64,000 nucleotides of DNA from Leptolyngbya boryana PCC 6306 (lineage in GTDB: Bacteria; Cyanobacteriota; Cyanobacteriia; Leptolyngbyales; Leptolyngbyaceae): assembly GCF_000353285.1 (NCBI RefSeq), contig NZ_KB731324.1, forward strand, positions 5,784,577-5,848,576, written 5' to 3'. A program made the position numbers and the translations under genes. Shown one piece after another: positions 50,488 to 60,600 of the stretch. The first letter of the stretch is position 1. Each line of letters begins with the position of its first letter. The notes under the pieces are model-generated. The model ran no database searches. It saw only the letters and a list, made by a program, of their open reading frames with translations, and had not been told where the DNA came from.

Positions 50488-51012
50488 CTAAGGACGGCGA
50501 TTTGGGCCAACTCCAATTACTGCAACTTTATGTCGGTAAATTAGCTCTGCTCCATACCATCCAGTAATTCCTAAAATTGCAGACACGAATAGCGAAATAA
50601 TCATTCCAGTCGGCAAAATTGCACCCGTTTCGTTGCCCCATCTCAACCATAAATTGATCGCAGATAAAGTTAAAGCTGCAATATTTCCTACCATATGCGC
50701 CCAGCCTGCACTGTGCTCCCGAACGCGCCCAATTCTGAGAAAATCGCTCATTCCAGTTGCTGCTGCAACGAGACCTGTGACCAGTCCTCCAACCAGTAGC
50801 CAAAATGAAGCTCTTGCCCAGAATGGATCGCTAGTAAACCAATACGCTGCATCTGTTACCAATGTACCTGTGAGAAATGCGATCGGAAAAGTCACAATCA
50901 GTGGATGCAGCGGATGCTTAGCAATATGAACGGTGCTAGGCACACCACTATCGCGCAATTCTGCTTCATCTGATTCGATCAATAAAGGAATATCCGGTGT
51001 CGTTTTCGTCAT
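50488..51012 (-). CDS. DUF2231-domain membrane protein
   Basis: A 174-residue membrane protein with four helices (about 35-58, 63-87, 105-123 and 130-152). The DUF2231 signature HPLHPLIVTFPIAFLTGTLVTDAAYW is near the N-terminus. His residues suggest heme or metal ligation, as proposed for some family members, but the function is unknown. It lies 13 nt after the DUF2993 gene. Confidence 0.88.
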   Translation of the reverse strand: MTKTTPDIPLLIESDEAELRDSGVPSTVHIAKHPLHPLIVTFPIAFLTGTLVTDAAYWFTSDPFWARASFWLLVGGLVTGLVAAATGMSDFLRIGRVREHSAGWAHMVGNIAALTLSAINLWLRWGNETGAILPTGMIISLFVSAILGITGWYGAELIYRHKVAVIGVGPNRRP

Positions 51013-51025
51013 AGTATTCTCCTAA

Positions 51026-51754
51026 TTAACTTGGAAATTGATGAACAATTGCTTCAGATTCCAGAATCATTCTTCCGGTCTGAACATCTAACCGCTTTAA
51101 CTGCAAAGACATTCCCTCAAGCTCAAAATTTCTTAGATTCAATAGCTCTTTGGATTGATTGAGTAACGCTTCAGTTAGCTCTGGAGAAAGTTCTTGATTA
51201 TCAGTCGGTTCAACATTTTCAAGTACGACTTGCTGTCCAGATTCGCTAATCTTTGGGACTGCTGTAAATGCAACGTGTTTTCTTTCTTGGCTGGCTTGCA
51301 AAAGTACATCAGTTGCTAAAGAAACTTTTCCTTCTCCAGGTAATCCAAATTCAATTTTCTGCATGTCTACGGTGGCAGGTTCACCATTCACATGCACATC
51401 TAGGTTCTGCATTTTTTCTCGGACGAAATCGGAGTTAAATGCACGATTGATATCTGCTTCAGTCAAAGTCACGATCGCTTCTGCTTCAGTCGGATGAGCA
51501 AGCTCAATCTTTCCAAATGCCACGCTCAAAGGATTAATTGCAACGGCTCCCGTATTGAGTTCCATTTTCTCAATCCGCAAGTCTTGCTTCATCACCATGC
51601 CTTCGCCTTCGATCGCAACTGAATCGACTGCGCCTGTCATGATTTTGAGCGGATCAGTTTCAATTTCAACGTCTAAGGTTTCCACCTCATCCAGTTGGCT
51701 TTTAATTCCTAGCTCTGCAACTTTACTGACTGCCTGTTCACCTAAATCGGGCAT
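51026..51754 (-). CDS. DUF2993 (LmeA-like) protein
   Basis: A 242-residue protein of the DUF2993 family, whose actinobacterial member LmeA binds phospholipid. Here ETDPLKIMTGAVDSVAIEGEGMVMKQDLRIEKMELNTGAVAINPLSV (in parts) is the family core, followed by TLTEADINRAFNSDFV. No signal peptide or TM is visible, so it is probably cytoplasmic or membrane-associated. The ATG at 51754 has AGGAG 8 nt upstream, favoured over the ATG pair at 51770-51775. Confidence 0.85.
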   Translation of the reverse strand: MPDLGEQAVSKVAELGIKSQLDEVETLDVEIETDPLKIMTGAVDSVAIEGEGMVMKQDLRIEKMELNTGAVAINPLSVAFGKIELAHPTEAEAIVTLTEADINRAFNSDFVREKMQNLDVHVNGEPATVDMQKIEFGLPGEGKVSLATDVLLQASQERKHVAFTAVPKISESGQQVVLENVEPTDNQELSPELTEALLNQSKELLNLRNFELEGMSLQLKRLDVQTGRMILESEAIVHQFPS

Positions 51755-51841
51755 GTCCCTCTCCTGTGCCATCATTCAGCGCTACTCTAGAACATCTCAT
51801 CTCGGCTCTAAATCTGCACACTGATAGAGCTAGACCTATGC

Positions 51842-53185
51842 CTAGAGGGAGGCAACGTGAGTCGGCAGTTCTACTGTAAACATTGAGCCAAGCCCAACCT
51901 GACTTTGAACGGAGATCGTTCCTCCCATCAGTTGCGTGAGAGATTTTGTAATCGCTAACCCCAAGCCTGTGCCATTCTGTAGTCGAGTGGAAGATTGATC
52001 TACTTGTCGAAATTCCTGAAAAATCGCGTCTAATTGACTATCATCAATGCCAATTCCCGTATCTTGAACCACGATCGCAATTCGCCCAGTTTTCCTGACT
52101 TCCACTTTCACAGAAACTGAACCTGAATGAGTAAATTTGATCGCGTTTGAGAGCAGATTGACGATAATTTGCTTCAGCCGAATGCGATCATTCGTCACGA
52201 GAAGGGAGTGACTTTCAAACTGAATATCCAGGTCTAAACTCTTTTGCTCAGAGAGCGATCGCATTTCTTGAACGGTTGCTTGAATCAACTCAATCAGATC
52301 AAAGGTTTCTAGCCTCAACTCAAAGCGATTGGCTCGTAAATTAGAAAAATCTAAAATATCTTCAATCAAGCCCAATAAGTGCTTCCCGTTTTGAAAAATT
52401 CGTTCGATTAATCGAAGATGATGCGGCGGAACTTGCTGATGAAACTGCCTTAAAAGTAAATTGGAAAATCCAATAATGGCAGTTAAAGGAGTTCGCAATT
52501 CATGCGACATCGTTGAAATAAACTGCTCCTTTAACTGTACCGATTCAATTAATTCTAAATTCTGTTTTTGAATAGCTCTCAATTGAGATTCGATTTCTTT
52601 TCGAGCCGAAATATCGCGTAAAATCCATCTCAAAGCAGCCGTTTCTCCCCGATTGTTTTTGACAGCCGCGATCGTTAATGCTGCTTCAAATCTCTGTCTA
52701 TCTTGAGTGATAAATCCCATCTCCCATTCTCGAACTTGATCAACCGATTGCAGTTGAACCAAGAGCGATCGAAAAATATTTCGCTGCTCCTCTGAGACAA
52801 AATTCATCAGAAGTTTGCCGATAATATACTTTCTCTCTATGTTAAATAGCTCAGCAGCGGCGCGATTTGCTTCTTGAATCTTGCCATGTTTATTGGTAAT
52901 TAAATATCCATCCGGAGCAAATTCAAATAATTCTTGATAGCGCTGTCTTTCAATTTCAAGCGCGTGTCGAGTTTCAAAAAGCTGCTGATTTTGACGGCAC
53001 ACTTCTTGTTCAAGGACTTTTAATTCTGATAATGCTTCTGAAAGCGCGTTGAGATAATCTGAAAATGTATCAGAAGAATCAGATTGATTGACCGCTTCAT
53101 GGATTTGATTAAATCGCTCATCGATCGTATCTAATTGATCAGCAATTTTTTGACGATCGCGAAGATTGTCTGATTCATGGCTCAT
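51842..53185 (-). CDS. PAS-domain sensor histidine kinase
   Basis: A 447-residue soluble kinase. An N-terminal coiled coil (about 1-80) leads to a PAS domain (LFEFAPDGYLITNKHGKIQEANRAAAELFNI, in part) with a PAC tail (LRWILRDISARKEI). The HisKA phosphoacceptor is in STMSHELRTPLTAIIGFS, and the HATPase has N-box VNLLSNAIKFTHSG, G1 DTGIGID and G2 GTGLGLAI. No TM is seen. No response regulator is adjacent, and the cognate partner is unknown. ATG 53185 replaces the longer frame to 53323, which is low complexity. Confidence 0.92.
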   Translation of the reverse strand: MSHESDNLRDRQKIADQLDTIDERFNQIHEAVNQSDSSDTFSDYLNALSEALSELKVLEQEVCRQNQQLFETRHALEIERQRYQELFEFAPDGYLITNKHGKIQEANRAAAELFNIERKYIIGKLLMNFVSEEQRNIFRSLLVQLQSVDQVREWEMGFITQDRQRFEAALTIAAVKNNRGETAALRWILRDISARKEIESQLRAIQKQNLELIESVQLKEQFISTMSHELRTPLTAIIGFSNLLLRQFHQQVPPHHLRLIERIFQNGKHLLGLIEDILDFSNLRANRFELRLETFDLIELIQATVQEMRSLSEQKSLDLDIQFESHSLLVTNDRIRLKQIIVNLLSNAIKFTHSGSVSVKVEVRKTGRIAIVVQDTGIGIDDSQLDAIFQEFRQVDQSSTRLQNGTGLGLAITKSLTQLMGGTISVQSQVGLGSMFTVELPTHVASL

Positions 53186-53341
53186 AATGTCCGATCGCCC
53201 TGAAAATACGAAATGAATAAAGATATAAAAATTTCTGTGACTATTTTTGCAAATTTTTAAGATAGACAACTCTATCAAGAGAGCAGGATTCTGAGAAAGT
53301 ACGCTAGATTGTTCACAAGCCAACCCAATCTCTCTTCATCT

Positions 53342-53569
53342 ATGCCGATCCGAGATCATCGCTGGTTCGTGCCAACATTGCCCGTCGAACCAGAAATCTT
53401 TCAGATATATCGAACGACACATCAGTTTTACTATGAAGTTCAATCGCGAGATGAGCACGATCGCTATTGTGAATGGTACGCAACCGTTTCAATGCAACAT
53501 CGCCGCGAACTGGAAACAATGCGCGGCGATGTCAATGTATTCAGATGGTTTCGACGCAGATCCAGTTAG
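53342..53569 (+). CDS. Hypothetical 75-residue protein
   Basis: A small Arg-, Tyr- and His-rich protein (RDHRWFVPTLP, YYEVQSRDEHDRYCEWY, RRELETMRGDVNVFRWFRRRS), basic at the C-terminus. The family is not recognised. The ATG at 53342 is used instead of the 53309 start. It ends exactly where the antisense ftrV ends (53569/53570), a compact convergent arrangement. Confidence 0.5.
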   Translation: MPIRDHRWFVPTLPVEPEIFQIYRTTHQFYYEVQSRDEHDRYCEWYATVSMQHRRELETMRGDVNVFRWFRRRSS

Positions 53570-53791
53570 CTAGATCGCCTCAAGTTCAAATTCTTGCAGG
53601 TGAGCACGAAACTTGCCAGCAAACTTGACGAGATAAGGAAAATTTGCGCTCACCGGACGACCCTGCCATTCTTTGACGATCGCTATAATTTCACCTTCTT
53701 GACCTTTGATATCAAATGCCTCGTTGCGGTGTTCTGGATGGTGATACACCACCACTGATTCTTTAACTCGAACGCGATCGCCAATATTCAT
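53570..53791 (-). CDS. ftrV: Ferredoxin-thioredoxin reductase variable chain FtrV
   Basis: The small, SH3-barrel-like subunit that supports the catalytic FTR subunit in passing photosynthetic electrons from ferredoxin to thioredoxin. The 73 residues fit the family: MNIGDRVRVKESVVVYHHPEHRNE, FDIKGQEGEIIAIVKEWQGRPVSANFPYLVKF (in part) and FRAHLQEFELE. The ATG at 53791 gives the normal length; the frame continues upstream without family features. Confidence 0.93.
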   Translation of the reverse strand: MNIGDRVRVKESVVVYHHPEHRNEAFDIKGQEGEIIAIVKEWQGRPVSANFPYLVKFAGKFRAHLQEFELEAI

Positions 53792-53891
53792 AACCTTGAG
53801 TGTCCCTCTTTCCGCAAGATTCACCACAGTCGCTTGCCCTGTATGAACGATAGATAACCTTTTTATCTTTGCATAATGCGTGTCAATCGCT

Positions 53892-55763
53892 CTATCGCTT
53901 CAGCAAATCGTTAGGCACGAATTGACGCAATGGTTCGACTTTCGACTTGATCTGCTGCTCCATCCCTTTAATTTGCTGCTCCATTCCCACCGGATCTCGA
54001 TAATACCAAGCTCCCAGTGCAGTACCACCGCCCAACAGCAGAACCAGCAAAGTTTTGAGCCAAATCCGGCTCTTGCGTTTCCGTGGGACAACTTCAGTCG
54101 GCGGGATCACGACTGGAGCGGGTAAATCCTGATCGTCTTCCCCAGTCACAAATGACATCGGCAATCGCAATTCCGGCAGCGAGGATGAAACTTGACAGTG
54201 CGTCAGCACGATCGAAGCATTGTCATGCCCATTGCGCTGATTGGCAAAGTCGAGCCAAGATTTCACTGCCGACTCTAGCGAAAATTTATCCTGCAAGATC
54301 AGTTCTGCATAATCTGCCCAAGATTGCTCGACAAAGCCGTTATCGCTCATGCCGTCTGAACACAGCACTAATAAGCCGTCTTCTTCGATGATGAAGCGTC
54401 TGACACTCGGATGGAGATGATGCCCTTCACGAGTTCCCATCGCTTGCGTCAATGCGCCCGAATCAGGGCGTTTCAGCGCTTCTCGATACAGCGATCGACC
54501 CATTCGCACTTCTCGCACCGCAACATCATCATCGACGGTCAATTGGTGACAATATTCTGGCGTAATCCAATAGGCGCGACTGTCACCGACATTGACGATA
54601 TACAGTTCGTGACCGTTATTAGAAACAGACCCACTCGTGAGCGTAACGCATTGGGGAATCTGCAACGCCATCACTAAGGTCGTGCCCATGCGTCGCCGCG
54701 CCATGCGATTCTGAGCATCATTTTTAGCGGCGATGAGATTATTCACGACTCGCACGATCGCGGCGAGTTGATCACAAATCAAATCCGGCGGCAAAAGTTC
54801 GGGTTGATGTGCGATTTCCGACAATAACGCTTTGACTTGCAGTTGAATCGATTGCACAGCGAGTTGGCTTGCCACTTCTCCGCCATCGTGTCCGCCAATT
54901 CCATCACAGACGATCGTTAATCGCGCCGATAATTCATCAAACGATTGCGTCTTCGTGTGTAACGGGTAACAAGTGTCTTCGTTATGCGATCGCCGTTTTC
55001 CAACTTCAGTTGCCCCGATGACTTGCGATCGCAACGGCAACGCCGCCGCCTGTTCGAGCAATAACGCATTCAACTGCGTTGAAATATCGCGATAGCTGAC
55101 ATTTGCTGCCTGCATCAACGTACACAGCGCTTGTAGCTTATCGGCAATAATCGGCTTGGCATCCGGCAATAGCACGAGCCAACTCTGCGCCAAATTTGCG
55201 AGCGTCGGTCGATTAAAGGATTCGCTCGTCTGTCCTTCGTCAAAAATCAACTCTTGTAATCGAATCCGCCAGCCTTCAATCCGCACCTGCTCCGGCGATA
55301 ACAAACTCGATGCCACGCCTAATTCAGACAGAGGAGTCCACAATTCCAGCATTTGCCAGAGCCAATAGACCTGCCGAGTCGCAGTGCCTTGATGCCACAC
55401 TTGCGCGATCGACGGCTGCAATTCCCCGTTCTCAGTGAGCGGCACGTTTTCCAACAGTAGAATCTCGTCGCCGCCCTCTCGGCAAACTCCATACACTTCT
55501 GGCACATGCAGCCGATACGGATACAACAGCATATAAGTCTGTGCGATTTCCGAGACGGCAAGCGGCACTTGAGGATCGACTTCGGGTTGGGTATCTAGCC
55601 AGATTTGGGCTGCCTTCACCTGATAACGAGCCGCGATTGTTGTGCCAGGCTTCTGATTTTGGGCGGTCGCTCCTACTGCCCAGAGATAGTGAAACCCTTG
55701 CGCTTGAGACCGATCGATCGCCAGTGCCGACGTATAGTTGGGAAGATTAGACGTGGAATTCAT
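53892..55763 (-). CDS. PP2C-type Ser/Thr phosphatase with N-terminal extension and C-terminal TM
   Basis: A 623-residue protein. Residues 1-250 are an uncharacterised alpha/beta region (QAQGFHYLWAVGATAQN, VYGVCREGGDEILLLENVPL) with protein-kinase-like flavour but no kinase motifs. The PP2C domain (about 270-530) has metal residues in KRRSHNEDTCYP, VCDGIGGHDGGEVAS, VGDSRAYWI and VLCSDGMSDN. NGHDNASIVLTH provides the last Asp. A C-terminal TM helix (about 575-592) anchors it. Start 55763 (MNSTSNLPNY) is preferred to 55802. It probably reverses Ser/Thr kinase signals; the targets are unknown. Confidence 0.9.
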   Translation of the reverse strand: MNSTSNLPNYTSALAIDRSQAQGFHYLWAVGATAQNQKPGTTIAARYQVKAAQIWLDTQPEVDPQVPLAVSEIAQTYMLLYPYRLHVPEVYGVCREGGDEILLLENVPLTENGELQPSIAQVWHQGTATRQVYWLWQMLELWTPLSELGVASSLLSPEQVRIEGWRIRLQELIFDEGQTSESFNRPTLANLAQSWLVLLPDAKPIIADKLQALCTLMQAANVSYRDISTQLNALLLEQAAALPLRSQVIGATEVGKRRSHNEDTCYPLHTKTQSFDELSARLTIVCDGIGGHDGGEVASQLAVQSIQLQVKALLSEIAHQPELLPPDLICDQLAAIVRVVNNLIAAKNDAQNRMARRRMGTTLVMALQIPQCVTLTSGSVSNNGHELYIVNVGDSRAYWITPEYCHQLTVDDDVAVREVRMGRSLYREALKRPDSGALTQAMGTREGHHLHPSVRRFIIEEDGLLVLCSDGMSDNGFVEQSWADYAELILQDKFSLESAVKSWLDFANQRNGHDNASIVLTHCQVSSSLPELRLPMSFVTGEDDQDLPAPVVIPPTEVVPRKRKSRIWLKTLLVLLLGGGTALGAWYYRDPVGMEQQIKGMEQQIKSKVEPLRQFVPNDLLKR

Positions 55764-55939
55764 AAGGGAGAAGCTAGGATGAAGAAGCGAATCGCAGAGC
55801 ATCTTAGCGCCGACTGAGAGGAAAAGCTACAGTCATTGCCGGAATGTTGCATTTGCGGTTTGAAGTCTGTATTAAAGCATGACTTCTCATCGGGGGAACG
55901 CTACATTTTAATTCCTCAAACTGGAAACTCAATGTCTCT

Positions 55940-56350
55940 ATGAATCCTACTGTTCTATGGCTATTGCTTGGGGCGGGATTGTGTCTAGTCGAATTCATTC
56001 TGCCAACCGCATTTGTCGCCTTTGTCACGGGGATTAGTGCGTTTTGTGTTGCAATGGTGGCGCACTGGTTGCCTGTGAATCTCCAAGCCATTGTTTGGGT
56101 GATCTTGTCGATCGCGATGGTGCTGTTTTCCCGTCGGTTCGTCAATCGCCGTGCCAATTTAAAACTCGATGCCAGTGAAGCTGAAACCCTCACTGAAATC
56201 CGGTCAGGACAACTGGGGCGAGTTTGCTATGAAGGCAACTCTTGGGCGGCGCGCTGTGAAAGTTCTCATCTCGATATTCCCGCAGGTGTCCGCGTTTATG
56301 TCGTCGGACGCAAGGGAACAACTTTAATTGTCATGCCCGAAGATATTTAA
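55940..56350 (+). CDS. NfeD-family membrane protein
   Basis: A 136-residue NfeD1b-type short protein: two to three TM helices (about 5-25, 28-47, 53-70) and a C-terminal OB-fold domain (GQLGRVCYEGNSWAARC, IPAGVRVYVVGRKGTTLIVMPED). NfeD proteins partner with SPFH/slipin-type proteins, and such a gene follows 12 nt downstream. They organise membrane microdomains and protein quality control. Confidence 0.9.
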   Translation: MNPTVLWLLLGAGLCLVEFILPTAFVAFVTGISAFCVAMVAHWLPVNLQAIVWVILSIAMVLFSRRFVNRRANLKLDASEAETLTEIRSGQLGRVCYEGNSWAARCESSHLDIPAGVRVYVVGRKGTTLIVMPEDI

Positions 56351-56362
56351 GGAGAAAAATTT

Positions 56363-57307
56363 ATGTGGGGTTGGTTGATTGCGTTAGTCGTGGGCGGCGG
56401 TGCAGTTTCAAGCGTCAAAATTATTCAGCAAGGAAATGAAGCCCTGATTGAACGGCTAGGAAGCTACGATCGTAAACTTTCGCCAGGGTTAAATTTTGTT
56501 TTGCCGGGACTCGATCGCGTGGCATTCCAAGAAACGATTCGAGAGAAAGTGCTCGACATTCCACCGCAAGGCTGTATTACGCGGGATAACGTTTCGATCA
56601 CGGTGGATGCTGTCGTCTATTGGCGCATCGTCGATATGGAGAAAGCCTATTACAAAGTTCAAAATCTACAATCGGCAATGGTGAATCTCGTGTTGACCCA
56701 GATTCGAGCCGAGATGGGGCAGTTGGAATTAGATGAGACGTTCACGGCGCGATCGCAAATCAACGAAATCTTACTTCGAGAACTCGACACGGCTACTGAT
56801 CCTTGGGGAGTCAAAGTTACGCGGGTTGAGTTGCGAGATATTGTGCCGTCGAAAGCCGTCCAAGAATCAATGGAATTGCAAATGTCGGCAGAACGTCGCA
56901 AGCGGGCAGCAATTTTGACTTCTGAGGGTGAGCGAGAAGCAGCAGTCAACTCGGCTCGGGGTAAAGCAGAAGCGCAAGTTCTCGATGCAGAAGCGCGTCA
57001 GAAAGCAGTGATTTTGGCTGCTGAAGCTGAGCAGAAAAGTATTGTTCTGAAAGCTCAAGCAGAACGTCAGCAAGCCGTGTTGAAAGCTCAAGCAACTGCT
57101 GAAGCAATTCAGATTGTGACTCAAGCCCTGAAAGATGATGTACGTGCGGCTGAAGCAGGTAAAGTCCTCTTGGCACTCGGCTATCTGGATATGGGCAAAA
57201 CTGTGGGTCAGAGCGGAAGCAGCAAGGTAATGTTTATGGATCCTCGCAGCATTCCAGCAACCTTACAGGGAATGCTGTCGATCGTCGATGAGAACGGCAA
57301 AGCTTAG
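56363..57307 (+). CDS. SPFH/Band 7 (paraslipin/QmcA-type) protein
   Basis: A 314-residue SPFH protein anchored by an N-terminal TM (1-18). The band-7 domain includes [32 protein letters not shown] (in part), [13 protein letters not shown] and [15 protein letters not shown] coiled-coil region follows ([31 protein letters not shown], in part). It ends in the C-terminal oligomerisation segment ENGKA. It acts in membrane scaffolding together with NfeD. It follows nfeD closely and is followed by a terminator. Confidence 0.93.
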   Translation: MWGWLIALVVGGGAVSSVKIIQQGNEALIERLGSYDRKLSPGLNFVLPGLDRVAFQETIREKVLDIPPQGCITRDNVSITVDAVVYWRIVDMEKAYYKVQNLQSAMVNLVLTQIRAEMGQLELDETFTARSQINEILLRELDTATDPWGVKVTRVELRDIVPSKAVQESMELQMSAERRKRAAILTSEGEREAAVNSARGKAEAQVLDAEARQKAVILAAEAEQKSIVLKAQAERQQAVLKAQATAEAIQIVTQALKDDVRAAEAGKVLLALGYLDMGKTVGQSGSSKVMFMDPRSIPATLQGMLSIVDENGKA

Positions 57308-57618
57308 CTTCTCGAACTATCAAAAGTTGGAGTTCTCTAAAAACTCCAACTTTTGTCGGGTAGATTGTGCGGAAAGTCATTCTCTATTTTCCGCCAAAAG
57401 TTGGTTGCAACAGTGTTCAATCCGGGGAAACGCCAGAGTTTAAGCGCTCAGCCCAGTTAAAATGCGACAAATTGAGAGAAATCTCTCATTCGCAAACCTG
57501 CTCGATTCAGTATTAAATCTTCTTGTTCCCACAGAAGATTTAGAATGCGAGCAAATTTGAAATCGAGTGTCTCAAGGTTTGATAGAGTGCTAAATCTACC
57601 CAAGCTTATCGAACGCTC
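57308..57618. other. 311-nt intergenic leader upstream of the AAA-WD40 gene
   Basis: After the terminator at 57321-57355 the region holds several short inverted repeats: GAGAGA/TCTCTC near 57474-57487, CTCGATT/AATCGAG flanking, and AAATCTTCT (57515-57523)/AGAAGATTT (57533-57541). These could fold into a leader structure. No ORF or RNA gene is evident. Confidence 0.45.
57321..57355. terminator. Terminator after the SPFH gene
   Basis: CAAAAGTTGGAGTT (57321-57334) and AACTCCAACTTTTG (57342-57355) are a perfect 14-bp inverted repeat. The stem ends with TTTT within the 3' arm. Confidence 0.75.
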
Positions 57619-60600
57619 GTGATTACTTCTGAACATCCTAAACCTGTCTATCAGGTTGGGGGCAGTCTACCGCCTCGATCTACCAGCTATGTCTATCGGC
57701 AAGCCGATCAAGATTTATTTCAAGCCTTGCGCAATCAGGAGTTCTGCTATGTGCTCAATGCGCGGCAGATGGGCAAATCTAGCTTGCGGGTGCAAACTGC
57801 GTTACGACTACAAGCAGAAGGAGTCAGTTGCGTCACGATCGATCTGACCGAAATCGGTACCCAACAAATCACGATCGAGCAATGGTACGCTACGATCGCT
57901 GCTTTTCTTGTCAGACGATTTCAACTCGATATTCATCTATCCCAGTGGTGGGAGTCACATGCTCATCTCTCACGAGTCAATCGTTTGGGTGAATTCATCG
58001 AAATCGTTTTACTGACTCAAGTTCAAGATCCAATTGTAATTTTTATTGATGAAGTTGATAGTGTTCTCGGTCTGAATTTTCCGTCAGATGACTTCTTTGC
58101 CCTCATTCGGACTTGCTTCAATAAGCGCACAGACAATCCTGCCTATCAGCGATTAACCTTTTGTTTGATCGGCGTGACGACTCCCAGTGATCTGATCGCT
58201 GATCGCGCTCGTACTCCCTTCAATATCGGACAAGCGATCACGCTACAGGGCTTTCAATTAACAGAATCGACTCCACTGCTCTGTGGATTGCTCAACTTTC
58301 CCGATCCAGAAATGATTTTGCGTCACATTCTCGATTGGACAGACGGACAGCCATTTCTGACCCAAAAGCTCTGCAACCTCGTTCAAAACACCCTGCTTGA
58401 ACATCCTGAAGAAGCTTCGCCAGCCTGGATTGATCAACTGGTTCAGACCCATTTACTTCAACACTGGGAAAGTCAGGATGAACCTGAACATCTCAGAACG
58501 ATTCGCGATCGCTTATTGCTTCGAGAAGAATGGGCAGGACGGTTGCTCGGACTCTATCAACAAGTGCTACAAAACCGTGGGATTGCCTGTGATGATAGTT
58601 TGGAACAGACTGAATTATTGCTCTCTGGTTTAGTCAAGAAGCAACAAGGGACGCTACAAGTCAAAAATCGAATTTATCGAGAAGTTTTCACCTTAGAGTG
58701 GGTCAATCAACACTTGAGCCGATTGCGCCCTTATGCGGAAGCCTTCAATGCGTGGATGGTTTCTCAGCAAACCGATGATTCTCGCTTGTTACGAGGGCAA
58801 GCGCTAGCAGATGCTCAGCAGTGGAGTCAAGGCAAACATTTAAGCGACTTAGATTATTGGTTTTTGTCAAGTAGTGAACAATGCGATCGCCGAGAAATGC
58901 AACAGGCTTTGGAAGCAACCCAAGCCAGGGAAATCCAATCCCGATTGCTGCAAGAACGCAAAGTTGTCAAGTTGCAGCAGACATTACTTGGAAGTTTAGC
59001 AGTGCTGTCTACGATCGCGATTGGGATTAGCGGATTTGCGTTGCATCAATATCAAGAGTCAAAGTTAAGCCAAATTCGAGCTTTAGCTTCTTCTTCAGAA
59101 GGCTTATTCGCCTCAAATCGACAGCTAGATGCCATGATTAATGCGATCGAAGCCGAACGTCATTTACGCAAACTCCAGCAAGTCGATCCTCAAACTCTTA
59201 CGAAAGTAGAAGCTGCCTTACGGCAAGCAGTCTATGCAACTAATGAAACTAACCGTTTAATTGGGCATCAAGGCTCAGTCCTGACAGTTGCGATCAGTCC
59301 AGACAGCCAAGTTATTGCTACTGGTAGTAATGATAAAACAGTCAAGCTCTGGTCGCAAGATGGAACCTTACTCAAAACGTTAAAGCACACTGCGACAGTG
59401 CATCGCGTTGCGTTCAGCCCTGACAGTTCTCGCGTTGTAACCGGAGGCTTAGATGGCACAGTCAATCTCTGGAACATCAATGGTACTCCGTTAAAGACAA
59501 TTCAGGCACACCAGTCTCCAGCTTGGGGAGTTGCTTTTAGTGCAGATGGACAAACGATCGCGTCAGCTAGTGCAGATAAAACAGTAAAAGTTTGGACAGT
59601 AGATGGCAAGCTACGATCGACCTTAACTGGTCATGCAAAAGCCGTTTGGGGCGTTGCTTTTAGTCCGGATGGACAAACAATTGCTTCAGCAGGGGTCGAT
59701 CGTGTCATCAAATTGTGGAATCTGAAGGGGCAGGAGCTCAAAACACTCAAAGGGCATCGAGCAGCCGTTTGGGAAGTCACATTTTGCCCGCAGACGAATT
59801 TGATTGTTTCGGTGAGTGGCGATCGCACAGCAAAACTTTGGAGCCGAGATGGCAAGCTTGTCAGAACTCTCCAAGGCGAACGTCCCATGATTGGCGTTGC
59901 TTGTAGTGCAAATGGTCAATTTATTGCCACAAGTGGGACGGATAACTTTGTCAGTCTTTGGAAGCCAGATGGAACTTTAGTTCGACATCTAAAGCAGCAT
60001 AATGCCGTGATTCGCAGTGTGGCATTAAGTGCTGATGGACTGATGGCAGCTTCTGCGAGTGACGATGGGACTGTCAAACTTTGGCAGCGAAATCAATCTC
60101 TCTTGAGACCCCTGAATGGTCATCAGGACGTCATTTGGGAAGTTGCAACGAGTCCGAATGGAAAACTGATTGCAACCGTGAGTGGAGATGGCACACTCAA
60201 ACTATGGAACATGAACGGAACTTTGATCCAAACGATTCAAGGCAGAGAAGCGGGCTTCCGCAGTGTTGCTTTTAGCCAGGACAGTCGAATTCTGGTCACA
60301 GGGGATATGAATCGCACGGTTCAACTCTGGAAGGTGAACGACTCTAAACAATTTTCGCTTCAACGATTGCGAACGCTAACTGGACACGAAGCAAGTGTCT
60401 ATGCAGTCGCAATGAGTCCCGATGGTCAAACAATTGCATCTGCCGGAGATGACAAAACGATCAGACTTTGGACGATCGAGGGCAAACCGCTGCATCGCTT
60501 CATTGCTCACCAAGAAAGAATTTGGAAGCTTACTTTTAATCCGCAGGGGAACATGCTTGTTTCAGCCAGCGAAGATGGAACCGCTAAACTCTGGACAACA

